From assembly GCA_025935735.1 (NCBI GenBank), contig JAICUS010000233.1, positions 1-8,704 of the forward strand: a stretch of 8,704 nt of DNA, in the 5' to 3' direction. Origin of the DNA: Solirubrobacteraceae bacterium. GTDB lineage: Bacteria > Actinomycetota > Thermoleophilia > Solirubrobacterales > Solirubrobacteraceae. Below the pieces are notes generated by a model that saw only the letters and a program-made list of their open reading frames with translations, did no database searches and was not told the DNA's origin. This document shows, in pieces, positions 1 to 4,919 of the stretch. The position numbers and the translations under genes are program-made. The stretch's first letter is position 1, and every line of letters begins with the position of its first letter.

Positions 1-90
1 CTGGAGACGCACACCCCGCGGATCGGCCGCTGGCTCGTCGGCGGCGGCGCGGTCGGCCTGCTCATCGGGCTCATCGCGCTGCTCGGCTGA
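1..90 (+). CDS. C-terminal end of a membrane protein (5' truncated by window)
   Basis: An open frame enters the window in frame 1 and ends at TGA (88-90), giving 29 residues. They start LETHTPRIGRW and continue as a glycine-rich hydrophobic stretch (about residues 12-29, rich in G, V, L, I and A) that ends two residues from a possible membrane boundary. This looks like a C-terminal transmembrane helix preceded by a short basic/polar segment. Too little is visible to name a family. The gene points towards the minus-strand VOC gene, and the palindromic element at 97-198 begins only 6 bp after its stop, so that element probably ends its transcript. Confidence 0.5.
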   Translation: METHTPRIGRWLVGGGAVGLLIGLIALLG

Positions 91-96
91 GCGGGC

Positions 97-198
97 CTAG
101 TGGCGCACCCGGCAACGATCGCCGGCCTTCGAGCGCGCCGCGCGGCGCTGCGCCGCATCGCTCGCCAAGCCGGCGAACGTTGCCGGGCGCACCACTAG
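97..198. repeat. 102-bp palindromic element with 30-bp imperfect terminal inverted repeats
   Basis: The left arm (97-126) and right arm (169-198) are reverse complements at 27 of 30 positions. Both outer ends are CTAG, a tetranucleotide usually rare in such GC-rich DNA. The 42-bp centre is also self-complementary: CGAGCG (130-135) pairs with CGCTCG (159-164), and GCGGCG (142-147) pairs with CGCCGC (151-156) around a 3-nt loop. A transcript of either strand could therefore form one long hairpin. It lies between converging genes, starts 6 bp after the upstream stop, and its right-hand CTAG provides the TAG stop of the VOC gene. It may be a bidirectional terminator, a REP-like or MITE-like insertion, or both. 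No open reading frame is contained in it and there is no T-tract. Confidence 0.8.
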
Positions 199-578
199 CT
201 CGCCGGCGGCGGGAGCGGCGCGAGGATCTCGAGGCGGTTGCCCCACGGGTCCTCCGTGTAGAAGCGCGGGACGCCCGGGAGCTCGTCGTCCCAGTGGACC
301 GGCGCGCCGGCGGCGGTCAGCCGCTCGGCGAGGACGTCGAGGTCGGCCCCGCCGCCCACCGCCAGCGCCGGGTGCGCCTTGGCGGCCGGCGTGAAGTCGG
401 CGGCCACGCCGACGTGCAGCTGCTGGGCGCCGCAGGCGAACCACGCGCCGCCGCGGCCGGCCAACGCCTCCGGCTTCTCCAGCTCCTGGAGCCCGAGCAG
501 CCGGCCGTAGAACGCCCGCGCCTCGGCCTCGCTGCCGGGCGGGGCGGCCACCTGCACGTGGTCGAGCCCGACGATCAC
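195..578 (-). CDS. VOC (glyoxalase/bleomycin-resistance fold) family protein
   Basis: This 127-residue protein has the size and layout of a single VOC module: two beta-alpha-beta-beta-beta repeats. The opening VGLDHVQVAAP places a likely metal ligand at His7. The helix RAFYGRLLGL (21-30) is typical of the first repeat, QLHVG gives a second ligand at His55, and the closing DPWGNRLEIL block (110-119) gives Glu118. These three residues match a divalent-metal site of the family. The substrate cannot be told from the sequence; relatives include glyoxalases, dioxygenases and antibiotic-binding proteins. The GTG start (576-578) overlaps the upstream gene's TGA in a GTGA junction, so the two are probably translationally coupled. 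A longer frame exists upstream but lies wholly inside the neighbouring gene. The stop codon belongs to the palindromic element 97-198. Confidence 0.85.
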   Translation of the reverse strand: MIVGLDHVQVAAPPGSEAEARAFYGRLLGLQELEKPEALAGRGGAWFACGAQQLHVGVAADFTPAAKAHPALAVGGGADLDVLAERLTAAGAPVHWDDELPGVPRFYTEDPWGNRLEILAPLPPPAS

Positions 579-1573
579 TCCGGCGAGCGTAGTTGCACGG
601 CGAGCCCCAGCGGCGCGTCGCGGCGGGTGCGCTCGATCTTCCCCGGCACCGTGGCCGCCTCGCCGCGCGCGGCCACCGTGCCCACCTCGGCGCCGTCCAC
701 CAGGACCCGCCCGTCCGGCTCGATCCGGGCCTCGATCCACGCGTTCTGCCAGATCGGCAGCGGGGCCGCACGCCGCGCGGCCTCCAGCAGAGGCTGGGCG
801 TCGCGGCTGAGCTCGACCGGCGTCCAGGCCTCGTCGCGTGCCGGCATCGTCGGCGGCAGCCCGTCGCGGAACATCCGCACGAGCCCGCGCCCGGTCCGGA
901 AGACGTCCCCCCACGACGCCTGCGGGCGCTGCGCGCGAACCTCCGGCGGCTCGGCCTCGCGCTCGCGCGCCTTCTCGCGCGCCGCCGCGAACGCGCCGCG
1001 CCAGTCGAACGGCACGTCACCGAAGCCCGGCGGGGGCGGCGGCCGCTCGCCGCGCAGCCAGCCGTCGAGCCGCTCCGCGAAGTCGCCGGGTACCAGCCGC
1101 GCGCGCTCGCGCGCCTCGCGCTTGCGGCCGGTCGCGGCGAGCAGCGCGGGGACGACGACCGGCGCGTCCTCCCGGGTCTCCTCCTCGCTCGCGAGCGCCG
1201 CGGCGAACGCGTCGACGTCGGCGTAGGCGCCCATCCGCTCGGCGGTCGCGTCGAGCTGCCTGACCACGCCTTCCACCGTCGCGTCGACCTGGTCCGGGCG
1301 CTCGACGACCGGGTCTGCCTCGAGGGGGTCGCGCCGGACGGCGGGCTCGCGCTCGTCCTCGCCGAGGTCGACGAGCACCATCCACAGCCGCGGGCACTCC
1401 AGGGAGAGCAGCGATTGGACGACGACCGGCTCGCCCTCCACCCAGACCTGCGCGACGAGCTCGAACTGCCGGTTCACCCGCCGGTCGTAGCTGCCGTCCC
1501 CGCTCGGCTTCCAGCCCGCGGCGCGCAGGCCGCGATCGAGCGCGTCGCGGGTCAGACGGGCGATATCGGCCAC
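575..1573 (-). CDS. Conserved-looking hypothetical protein, 332 aa
   Basis: I do not recognise the family. The protein is soluble, with no signal peptide or membrane segment and a single cysteine (Cys60). Residues 1-75 look like a compact alpha/beta domain: an amphipathic helix (LTRDALDRGLRAAGW), a polar turn, then beta strands (FELVAQVWV, VVVQSLLSL, LWMVLVDLG). Residues 95-175 are mostly helical. Residues 176-215 form a low-complexity linker with a PPPPPG run and a charged helix rich in A, R and E. Residues 220-332 form a second folded part containing WGDVFRTGRGLVRMFRDG and a late beta segment (EARIEPDGRVLVDGAEVGTV). The start is GTG at 1571-1573, chosen because a TAGACT -10-like box lies 8 bp before it. 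The stop overlaps the VOC start by 4 bp, so the two proteins may work together. Confidence 0.75.
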   Translation of the reverse strand: MADIARLTRDALDRGLRAAGWKPSGDGSYDRRVNRQFELVAQVWVEGEPVVVQSLLSLECPRLWMVLVDLGEDEREPAVRRDPLEADPVVERPDQVDATVEGVVRQLDATAERMGAYADVDAFAAALASEEETREDAPVVVPALLAATGRKREARERARLVPGDFAERLDGWLRGERPPPPPGFGDVPFDWRGAFAAAREKAREREAEPPEVRAQRPQASWGDVFRTGRGLVRMFRDGLPPTMPARDEAWTPVELSRDAQPLLEAARRAAPLPIWQNAWIEARIEPDGRVLVDGAEVGTVAARGEAATVPGKIERTRRDAPLGLAVQLRSPE

Positions 1574-1581
1574 GACCGGCG

Positions 1582-1587
1582 AGTCTA
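1582..1587 (-). promoter_or_regulatory. Putative -10 box (TAGACT) for the 332-aa protein gene
   Basis: On the minus strand TAGACT is followed by 8 bp and then the GTG start at 1573. That spacing would put the transcription start at or next to the start codon, giving a leaderless mRNA. The same layout recurs before other genes here. No convincing -35 element is visible. It lies in the 57-bp gap after the exonuclease gene, suggesting the 332-aa protein and VOC genes have their own promoter rather than depending on read-through. Confidence 0.45.
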
Positions 1588-1630
1588 ATCGCGCGAATGA
1601 GGCTCCTGCGCGGGGTGTGGCCGGCGCCGG

Positions 1631-3301
1631 TCAGCCCGCCCGCAGCCCGCCCAGGAACGCGGCGTGCTCGGGCTCGCCGGTGCCGCGGCGCAGCTCGAGC
1701 GCCGGCGGCGAGTGCGCGGCCATCCACAACCCGACGAGGCGCGTCTCGGCCACCGCGTCGGCCGGCAGCCAGCCGCCGAGGCCCGACGACGGCGCGCGAG
1801 CCAGCGCGCGGGCCGAGCGAGTCGCGAGCTCGGCCGGGTGGGCGGGGTGGGCGGGGCGGGCGGGACCCCAGTCCACCACGCGGCCGCCGGCGATCCACAC
1901 GGCGTCGAAGCGCCCCTCCTCGCTCGGGTGCGGCGCGAGCACGAGCCGGGCGCCCGTGTGGATGGCCCGCAGCACGCCGCCCAGGCGCTCGAGCAGGGAC
2001 TCCAGGCGCCGGCGGCGGCGGGTCAGCGACGCGGCGCGCTCGTAGTGCTGCGCGGCGGACGCCTCGGCGACCTGCTCATCCACGCGGGCCAGCAGCGCCG
2101 CGCCGCCGTCCTGGCCGACGAACAGCCGCAGCGCGCCGTCCAGGCGCTCGCGGTAGACGTTCGGGTCCAGGTCGCGCAGGCAGGGCGACAGGCAGCGGCC
2201 CATCTGCCCGTAGGCCGAGGGGTGCTCGCGGCGCGGCAGCGCGCGGCCGCAGTGGCGCAACCCGAACAGCGAGTTGAGCTGCTCGACCAGCTCGGCCGCC
2301 GCGGCGCGGCCGCGCACCGGCCCGACGCACACGGCGTGGCCCGCGGCCGGCTCGCGCGCGACTTCCAGTATCGGAAACGGGATGTCCAGCCGGCAGCGCA
2401 CGTAGACGTAGCCGTCCGGCTCGGCCTTGCCGCGCACGTTGCCCGGCGGGCGCAGCGTCTTGATCAGCCGGTCCTCCAGCAGCAGCGCGCCGAGCTCGGA
2501 CTCCGTGGCCTGGTGGTCGACGTGCTCGGCCTCGGCCGTCCAGCGCGCGCCGGAGGGGAAGTGGGCCCCCGCGCGCGGGGGGCGGGCGGTCGGAGTGCCG
2601 ACGTCGAGCGGGCGGCCGGCGGCGTCGCGGAACACGTAGACGCCCGGGCCGTGCGGCAGCCCGGCCAGGTGCGGGCGCTCGCCGCGCGGGCGGCGCGGCA
2701 CGCCCGGCGGCCGGGCGCGGCGGGCGCGGCGGGGCGAGAGCAGCGCGACCGCCTCCCCCACCGTGGCCGCGTGCGCGCACAGCCGGCCGAACAGCGCGCA
2801 GAACACGCGCGCGCACGTGCGCGCGTCCGGCAGCGCGCGGTGCACCGCCTCCACCTCCACGCCCAGCGCGGCGGCCAGCGCGGCCAGCCCGCGGCGGCGC
2901 TGCAGCGGCGCGAACCGCCGCGCGAGCGCCACCGTGCACAGCACCGGCGGGTCCGGCCAGTCGAGCGCCGCCCGGGCGAACGCCTGCTTGAGCACGTTGA
3001 GGTCGAAGCGGGCGTTGTGGGCGACGAGCACGCGGCCGCGCAGCTGCGCGGCGAACCCGGGCAGGACGGACTCGGGCGGCGGCGCGGCGGCGACCATCGC
3101 CTGCGAGATCCCCGTGAACCGCTGTATCCCGCGGCCGAGCGGCGCGGCGACGCCCACCAGCGACTGCCACTCGTCGTGCAGCTCGCCGCCGCCCACCAGC
3201 ACGGCGCCGACCTCGGTCAGCTCGCAGCGCTCACCCGGCAGGCCGTTCGTCTCGGTGTCGACGGCGAGGAACTCGGCGGAGGCGAGGGGCAGCTCGAGCA
3301 C
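1631..3301 (-). CDS. DEDDh 3'-5' exonuclease (DnaQ-like) fused to UvrC/Cho-like GIY-YIG region
   Basis: This 556-residue protein has three parts. Residues 10-175 are a DnaQ/DNA polymerase III epsilon-type exonuclease with all three motifs: ExoI DTET (Asp15, Glu17), ExoII HNARFD (Asp100) and ExoIII HRALPDA (His154, Asp159), so the DEDDh site is intact. Residues 180-212 are an Arg/Pro-rich linker. Residues 213-300 are a GIY-YIG fold as in the N-terminal half of UvrC and in Cho (PGVYVF, then TESELGALLLEDRLI and RPPGN). A cysteine block (Cys351, Cys370, Cys374) and a UVR-like helical motif (about 403-440) follow. The C-terminal RNase H-like and HhH parts of UvrC are absent. Such fusions are known in actinobacteria and presumably process DNA ends in repair. 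The GIY-YIG site looks impaired: YVGK has become DVGT. I chose GTG at 3301, which has GAGG 5 bp upstream; GTG at 3352 would add 17 residues. Confidence 0.88.
   Translation of the reverse strand: MLELPLASAEFLAVDTETNGLPGERCELTEVGAVLVGGGELHDEWQSLVGVAAPLGRGIQRFTGISQAMVAAAPPPESVLPGFAAQLRGRVLVAHNARFDLNVLKQAFARAALDWPDPPVLCTVALARRFAPLQRRRGLAALAAALGVEVEAVHRALPDARTCARVFCALFGRLCAHAATVGEAVALLSPRRARRARPPGVPRRPRGERPHLAGLPHGPGVYVFRDAAGRPLDVGTPTARPPRAGAHFPSGARWTAEAEHVDHQATESELGALLLEDRLIKTLRPPGNVRGKAEPDGYVYVRCRLDIPFPILEVAREPAAGHAVCVGPVRGRAAAAELVEQLNSLFGLRHCGRALPRREHPSAYGQMGRCLSPCLRDLDPNVYRERLDGALRLFVGQDGGAALLARVDEQVAEASAAQHYERAASLTRRRRRLESLLERLGGVLRAIHTGARLVLAPHPSEEGRFDAVWIAGGRVVDWGPARPAHPAHPAELATRSARALARAPSSGLGGWLPADAVAETRLVGLWMAAHSPPALELRRGTGEPEHAAFLGGLRAG
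1836..1864 (+). other. G-quadruplex-forming motif inside the exonuclease gene
   Basis: The + strand carries seven successive runs of three or four G separated by single T or C bases (runs at 1836-1838, 1840-1842, 1844-1847, 1849-1851, 1853-1856, 1858-1860 and 1862-1864). Four such runs with 1-nt loops are enough for a very stable parallel quadruplex. The exonuclease gene is read from the minus strand, so the G-runs are in the template strand and the mRNA carries C-runs. The encoded segment is an Ala/Pro/His repeat (ARPAHPAHPAE, residues 481-491) in a poorly conserved-looking tail. Confidence 0.6.
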
Positions 3302-3304
3302 GGA

Positions 3305-3310
3305 CCCCTC
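3305..3310 (-). promoter_or_regulatory. Ribosome binding site supporting the GTG start at 3301
   Basis: On the minus strand GAGGGG precedes the GTG at 3299-3301. The GAGG core, complementary to the 16S anti-Shine-Dalgarno tail, ends 5 bp before the start. The competing in-frame GTG at 3350-3352 has no comparable purine-rich site. The exonuclease ExoI motif begins 11 residues after this start, in keeping with family members that have a short N-terminus. Confidence 0.4.
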
Positions 3311-3353
3311 AGCATCCGCCCGGCACCGGACGGATCGCACGCGTTGTTGCACC

Positions 3354-3378
3354 CGCCAACCGGGGCCCCGAGTTGGCG
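3354..3378. promoter_or_regulatory. Palindrome in the divergent exonuclease/lipoprotein promoter region
   Basis: CGCCAAC (3354-3360) and GTTGGCG (3372-3378) are perfect inverted repeats around an 11-bp centre that itself contains the palindrome GGGGCCCC (3362-3369). It ends 8 bp before the TAGCTT box of the lipoprotein gene and so overlaps the place where a -35 element would be. It could be an operator acting on one or both divergent genes. No regulator in the window is obviously linked to it. Confidence 0.35.
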
Positions 3379-3386
3379 CGTTGCGC

Positions 3387-3392
3387 TAGCTT
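3387..3392 (+). promoter_or_regulatory. Putative -10 box (TAGCTT) for the lipoprotein gene
   Basis: TAGCTT lies 12 bp before the GTG start at 3405. Transcription would begin about 5-6 bp upstream of the start codon, leaving no room for a normal ribosome binding site. The spacing is longer than for the other boxes in this window, so the call is weaker. Confidence 0.3.
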
Positions 3393-3404
3393 CCGGCAAC
3401 GCAC

Positions 3405-3833
3405 GTGCGCCGCCGTGTCCTCGCCGCGCTGGCCCTCGCCGGCACCGCCGGGGTCGCGGCGTGCGGCGGCGGCGGGCCGCGCACCAACCACGACCGCCCG
3501 CCCGCGCCGGTCACGCTCACCGGCGCCATCCACCCGCACCGCGTCCAGGTGTCCCCCGCCCGCGTCGGCGCCGGCCCGATCACGCTGGTCATCTCCAACC
3601 AGACCAGGCGCGCCCAGACGGTGACCATGGAGACCGCGAACCCGCCGGGCAGCGACACGGTCGGCCACAAGGCCAGCACCCCGCGCATCGCGCCGCAGGC
3701 CACCGGCCGGCTGACCATCGACGCCCGCCGCGGCGACTACATGGTCCACGTCGGCGACCGCACGGTCGCCGTCGCCCACGTCACCGTGGGCAAGCGCCGG
3801 TCTTCATCTCAGAACGACCTGCTGCTCCCGTAA
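3405..3833 (+). CDS. Small lipoprotein with a cupredoxin-like beta domain
   Basis: This 142-residue protein starts with a lipoprotein signal: MRRR, a hydrophobic core (VLAALALAGTAGV) and the lipobox V-A-A-C, so Cys20 should be lipidated and the mature protein tethered outside the membrane. After a Gly/Pro-rich spacer, residues 36-128 alternate beta strands (HRVQVSPARV, PITLVISNQT, AQTVTMETA, TGRLTIDARRGDYMVHVGDRTVAVAHVTV). The pattern of a strand ending in a SNQT-type turn, then an 'APQATGRLTIDARRGDYMVHVG' type strand pair, resembles cupredoxin-like domains. The usual copper-ligand set (two His, Cys, Met) is not visible, so metal binding is doubtful. The start is GTG with no Shine-Dalgarno site. 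Its TAA stop shares its last base with the inverted repeat at 3833-3879. Function unknown. Confidence 0.75.
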   Translation: MRRRVLAALALAGTAGVAACGGGGPRTNHDRPPAPVTLTGAIHPHRVQVSPARVGAGPITLVISNQTRRAQTVTMETANPPGSDTVGHKASTPRIAPQATGRLTIDARRGDYMVHVGDRTVAVAHVTVGKRRSSSQNDLLLP

Positions 3834-3879
3834 GGGGTCAGACCCCTTGAGCGGCCCCGACTCAAGGGGTCTGACCCCT
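3833..3879. repeat. Perfect 19-bp inverted repeat, nested palindrome (REP-like/bidirectional terminator)
   Basis: The arms 3833-3851 and 3861-3879 are exact reverse complements, separated by 9 bp (CGGCCCCGA). Each arm is built on an odd palindrome, AGGGGTC-A-GACCCCT or its complement, followed by TGAG, so each arm can also fold alone. The element sits between two convergent genes, begins on the last base of the lipoprotein's TAA, and contains the last five codons and TGA stop of the protease. Transcripts from both sides would end in a strong hairpin, though there is no T-tract. Its exact symmetry and nesting resemble REP-type elements more than a decayed terminator. Mobility is inference. Confidence 0.85.
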
Positions 3880-4824
3880 CCCGAGTTCTCGCGGCGTGAC
3901 GGCGACCGTGCGGCGGGCGGCCCCGCGGACCACGTCGAGCTCCACGCGGGCGTCGATGCGGTCGGCGTCCAGCGCGCGCTGGAGGTCGTCGACGCCGCGG
4001 ACCGGGACGCCGTCGACGGCCACGATGAGGTCCTCGGCGCGCAGGCCGGCGCGGGCGGCCGGCGAGCCCTGCATCACCTCGACGACCTCGACCGCGCGGT
4101 CGCGGCCGACGAGCGCCGCCGTGCGCGGCGGAAGCGGGCGGGCGCCGCCGGCGATGCCGATCCAGGCGCGGCGGACGCGGCCGTCGCGCATCAGGGCGGA
4201 GATGACGCGGCGGGTGGTGGAGTTGATCGGCACGGCCAGCCCGAGCCCGACGCCCGCCACCGCGGTGTTGATGCCGACCACGTTGCCGCGGCCGTCGACC
4301 AGCGCGCCGCCGGAGTTGCCCGGGTTCAGCGCCGCGTCGGTCTGGATGACGTCGTCGATCACCCGGGTCGCGCTGCCGTCGCGGGCCGGGAGTGAGCGGC
4401 CGAGCGCGGAGACGACGCCCGCGGTGACCGAGCCCTCGTAGCCGTGCGGGTTGCCGATCGCCACGACGAGTTGCCCGACGCGCAGCGCCGCGGCATCCCC
4501 CAGCGACGCGGCCGGGAGCCGGGCGGACTCGGCCCGCAGCAGCGCGAGGTCGGACAGCGGGTCGGCGCCGACCACGGACACCTCGACGTCCGAGCCGTCG
4601 GTGAACGAGGCCCGGGCGCGCGGGCGTGCGCCGGCGACGACGTGCGCGCACGTCAAGAGGAACCCGTCCGGCGTGATGACCACGCCCGAGCCGGCGCCCG
4701 CGAGCCGCCCGCGGCGGCCGACCCGGAGGTTCGCCACCGACGGCCCGAGCCGCTCCGCCACGCCGGTCACGACCCGCGAGTACGCGTCCAGCGCCTCGGC
4801 TTCGGAAGGCAGCGCGGCGGTCAC
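3862..4824 (-). CDS. HtrA/DegP-like S1C serine protease with PDZ domain
   Basis: This 320-residue protease has the trypsin-like triad: His61 (LLTCAHVV), Asp92 (SDLALLR) and Ser171 (NPGNSGGAL), with strand blocks GSGVVITPDG and VGINTAVAG around them. A PDZ domain (about 222-312: WIGI, then GSPAARAGLRAEDLIVAVDGVPV) should bind C-termini of substrates. HtrA proteins usually degrade or refold damaged envelope proteins, but this one has no signal peptide or membrane anchor from the chosen start, so it is probably cytoplasmic. I chose GTG at 4824 because TATCAT lies 7 bp upstream; the longer frame to 4938 would overlap the divergent regulator gene and still gives no convincing signal sequence. The last five residues (RGQTP) are encoded by the inverted repeat at 3833-3879. 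It is divergent from the MarR/MFS operon. Confidence 0.9.
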   Translation of the reverse strand: MTAALPSEAEALDAYSRVVTGVAERLGPSVANLRVGRRGRLAGAGSGVVITPDGFLLTCAHVVAGARPRARASFTDGSDVEVSVVGADPLSDLALLRAESARLPAASLGDAAALRVGQLVVAIGNPHGYEGSVTAGVVSALGRSLPARDGSATRVIDDVIQTDAALNPGNSGGALVDGRGNVVGINTAVAGVGLGLAVPINSTTRRVISALMRDGRVRRAWIGIAGGARPLPPRTAALVGRDRAVEVVEVMQGSPAARAGLRAEDLIVAVDGVPVRGVDDLQRALDADRIDARVELDVVRGAARRTVAVTPRELGRGQTP

Positions 4825-4831
4825 TTGCGAA

Positions 4832-4837
4832 ATGATA
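4832..4837 (-). promoter_or_regulatory. Putative -10 box (TATCAT) for the protease gene
   Basis: On the minus strand TATCAT, a near-consensus -10 hexamer in otherwise GC-rich DNA, is followed by 7 bp and the GTG start at 4824. Transcription would start at the GTG itself, giving a leaderless mRNA. There is no Shine-Dalgarno-like sequence before this GTG, which agrees. A -35 element is not evident. Confidence 0.5.
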
Positions 4838-4884
4838 GTCACTGCCAGGACTCGAACCCGGCGCAAGAGTGCGGGGAGCCGTAC

Positions 4885-4906
4885 CGGCAGCGCTCCTTCG
4901 CTGCCG
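4885..4906. promoter_or_regulatory. Perfect palindrome, candidate operator of the MarR regulator
   Basis: CGGCAGCG (4885-4892) and CGCTGCCG (4899-4906) are perfect 8-bp inverted repeats with a 6-bp spacer (CTCCTT). The right arm ends directly against the TATGTT -10 box at 4907, so a bound protein would block RNA polymerase. Size (22 bp), symmetry and position fit a MarR-family dimer site used for autorepression. It also lies about 50 bp behind the protease -10 box. If transcription starts near 4920, the palindrome is not transcribed, which speaks against an RNA hairpin. Confidence 0.5.
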
Positions 4907-4912
4907 TATGTT
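4907..4912 (+). promoter_or_regulatory. Putative -10 box (TATGTT) for the marR-MFS operon
   Basis: TATGTT is followed by 7 bp and the GTG at 4920, the same spacing as TATCAT in front of the divergent protease gene. It fits a leaderless transcript starting at 4920. The competing ATG at 4908 lies inside this box and has no ribosome binding site. Confidence 0.45.
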
Positions 4913-4919
4913 TGCGCGC

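Noticed and set aside
195..914. A longer, 239-aa version of the VOC protein
   Set aside because: The extra N-terminal part lies entirely within the upstream gene and is low-complexity; the VOC fold begins exactly at the GTG at 576-578, which overlaps the upstream stop.
1664..3850. A 728-codon open frame on the + strand opposite the exonuclease gene
   Set aside because: It is the antisense shadow of a gene with intact DnaQ motifs; its translation is low-complexity Arg/Ala/Gln/His and crosses the lipoprotein gene.
4840..4912. A possible complete tRNA gene on the minus strand
   Set aside because: Only the T-arm fits. No acceptor stem complementary to the 3' side, no anticodon stem of 5 bp and no D-arm could be found at the required distances.
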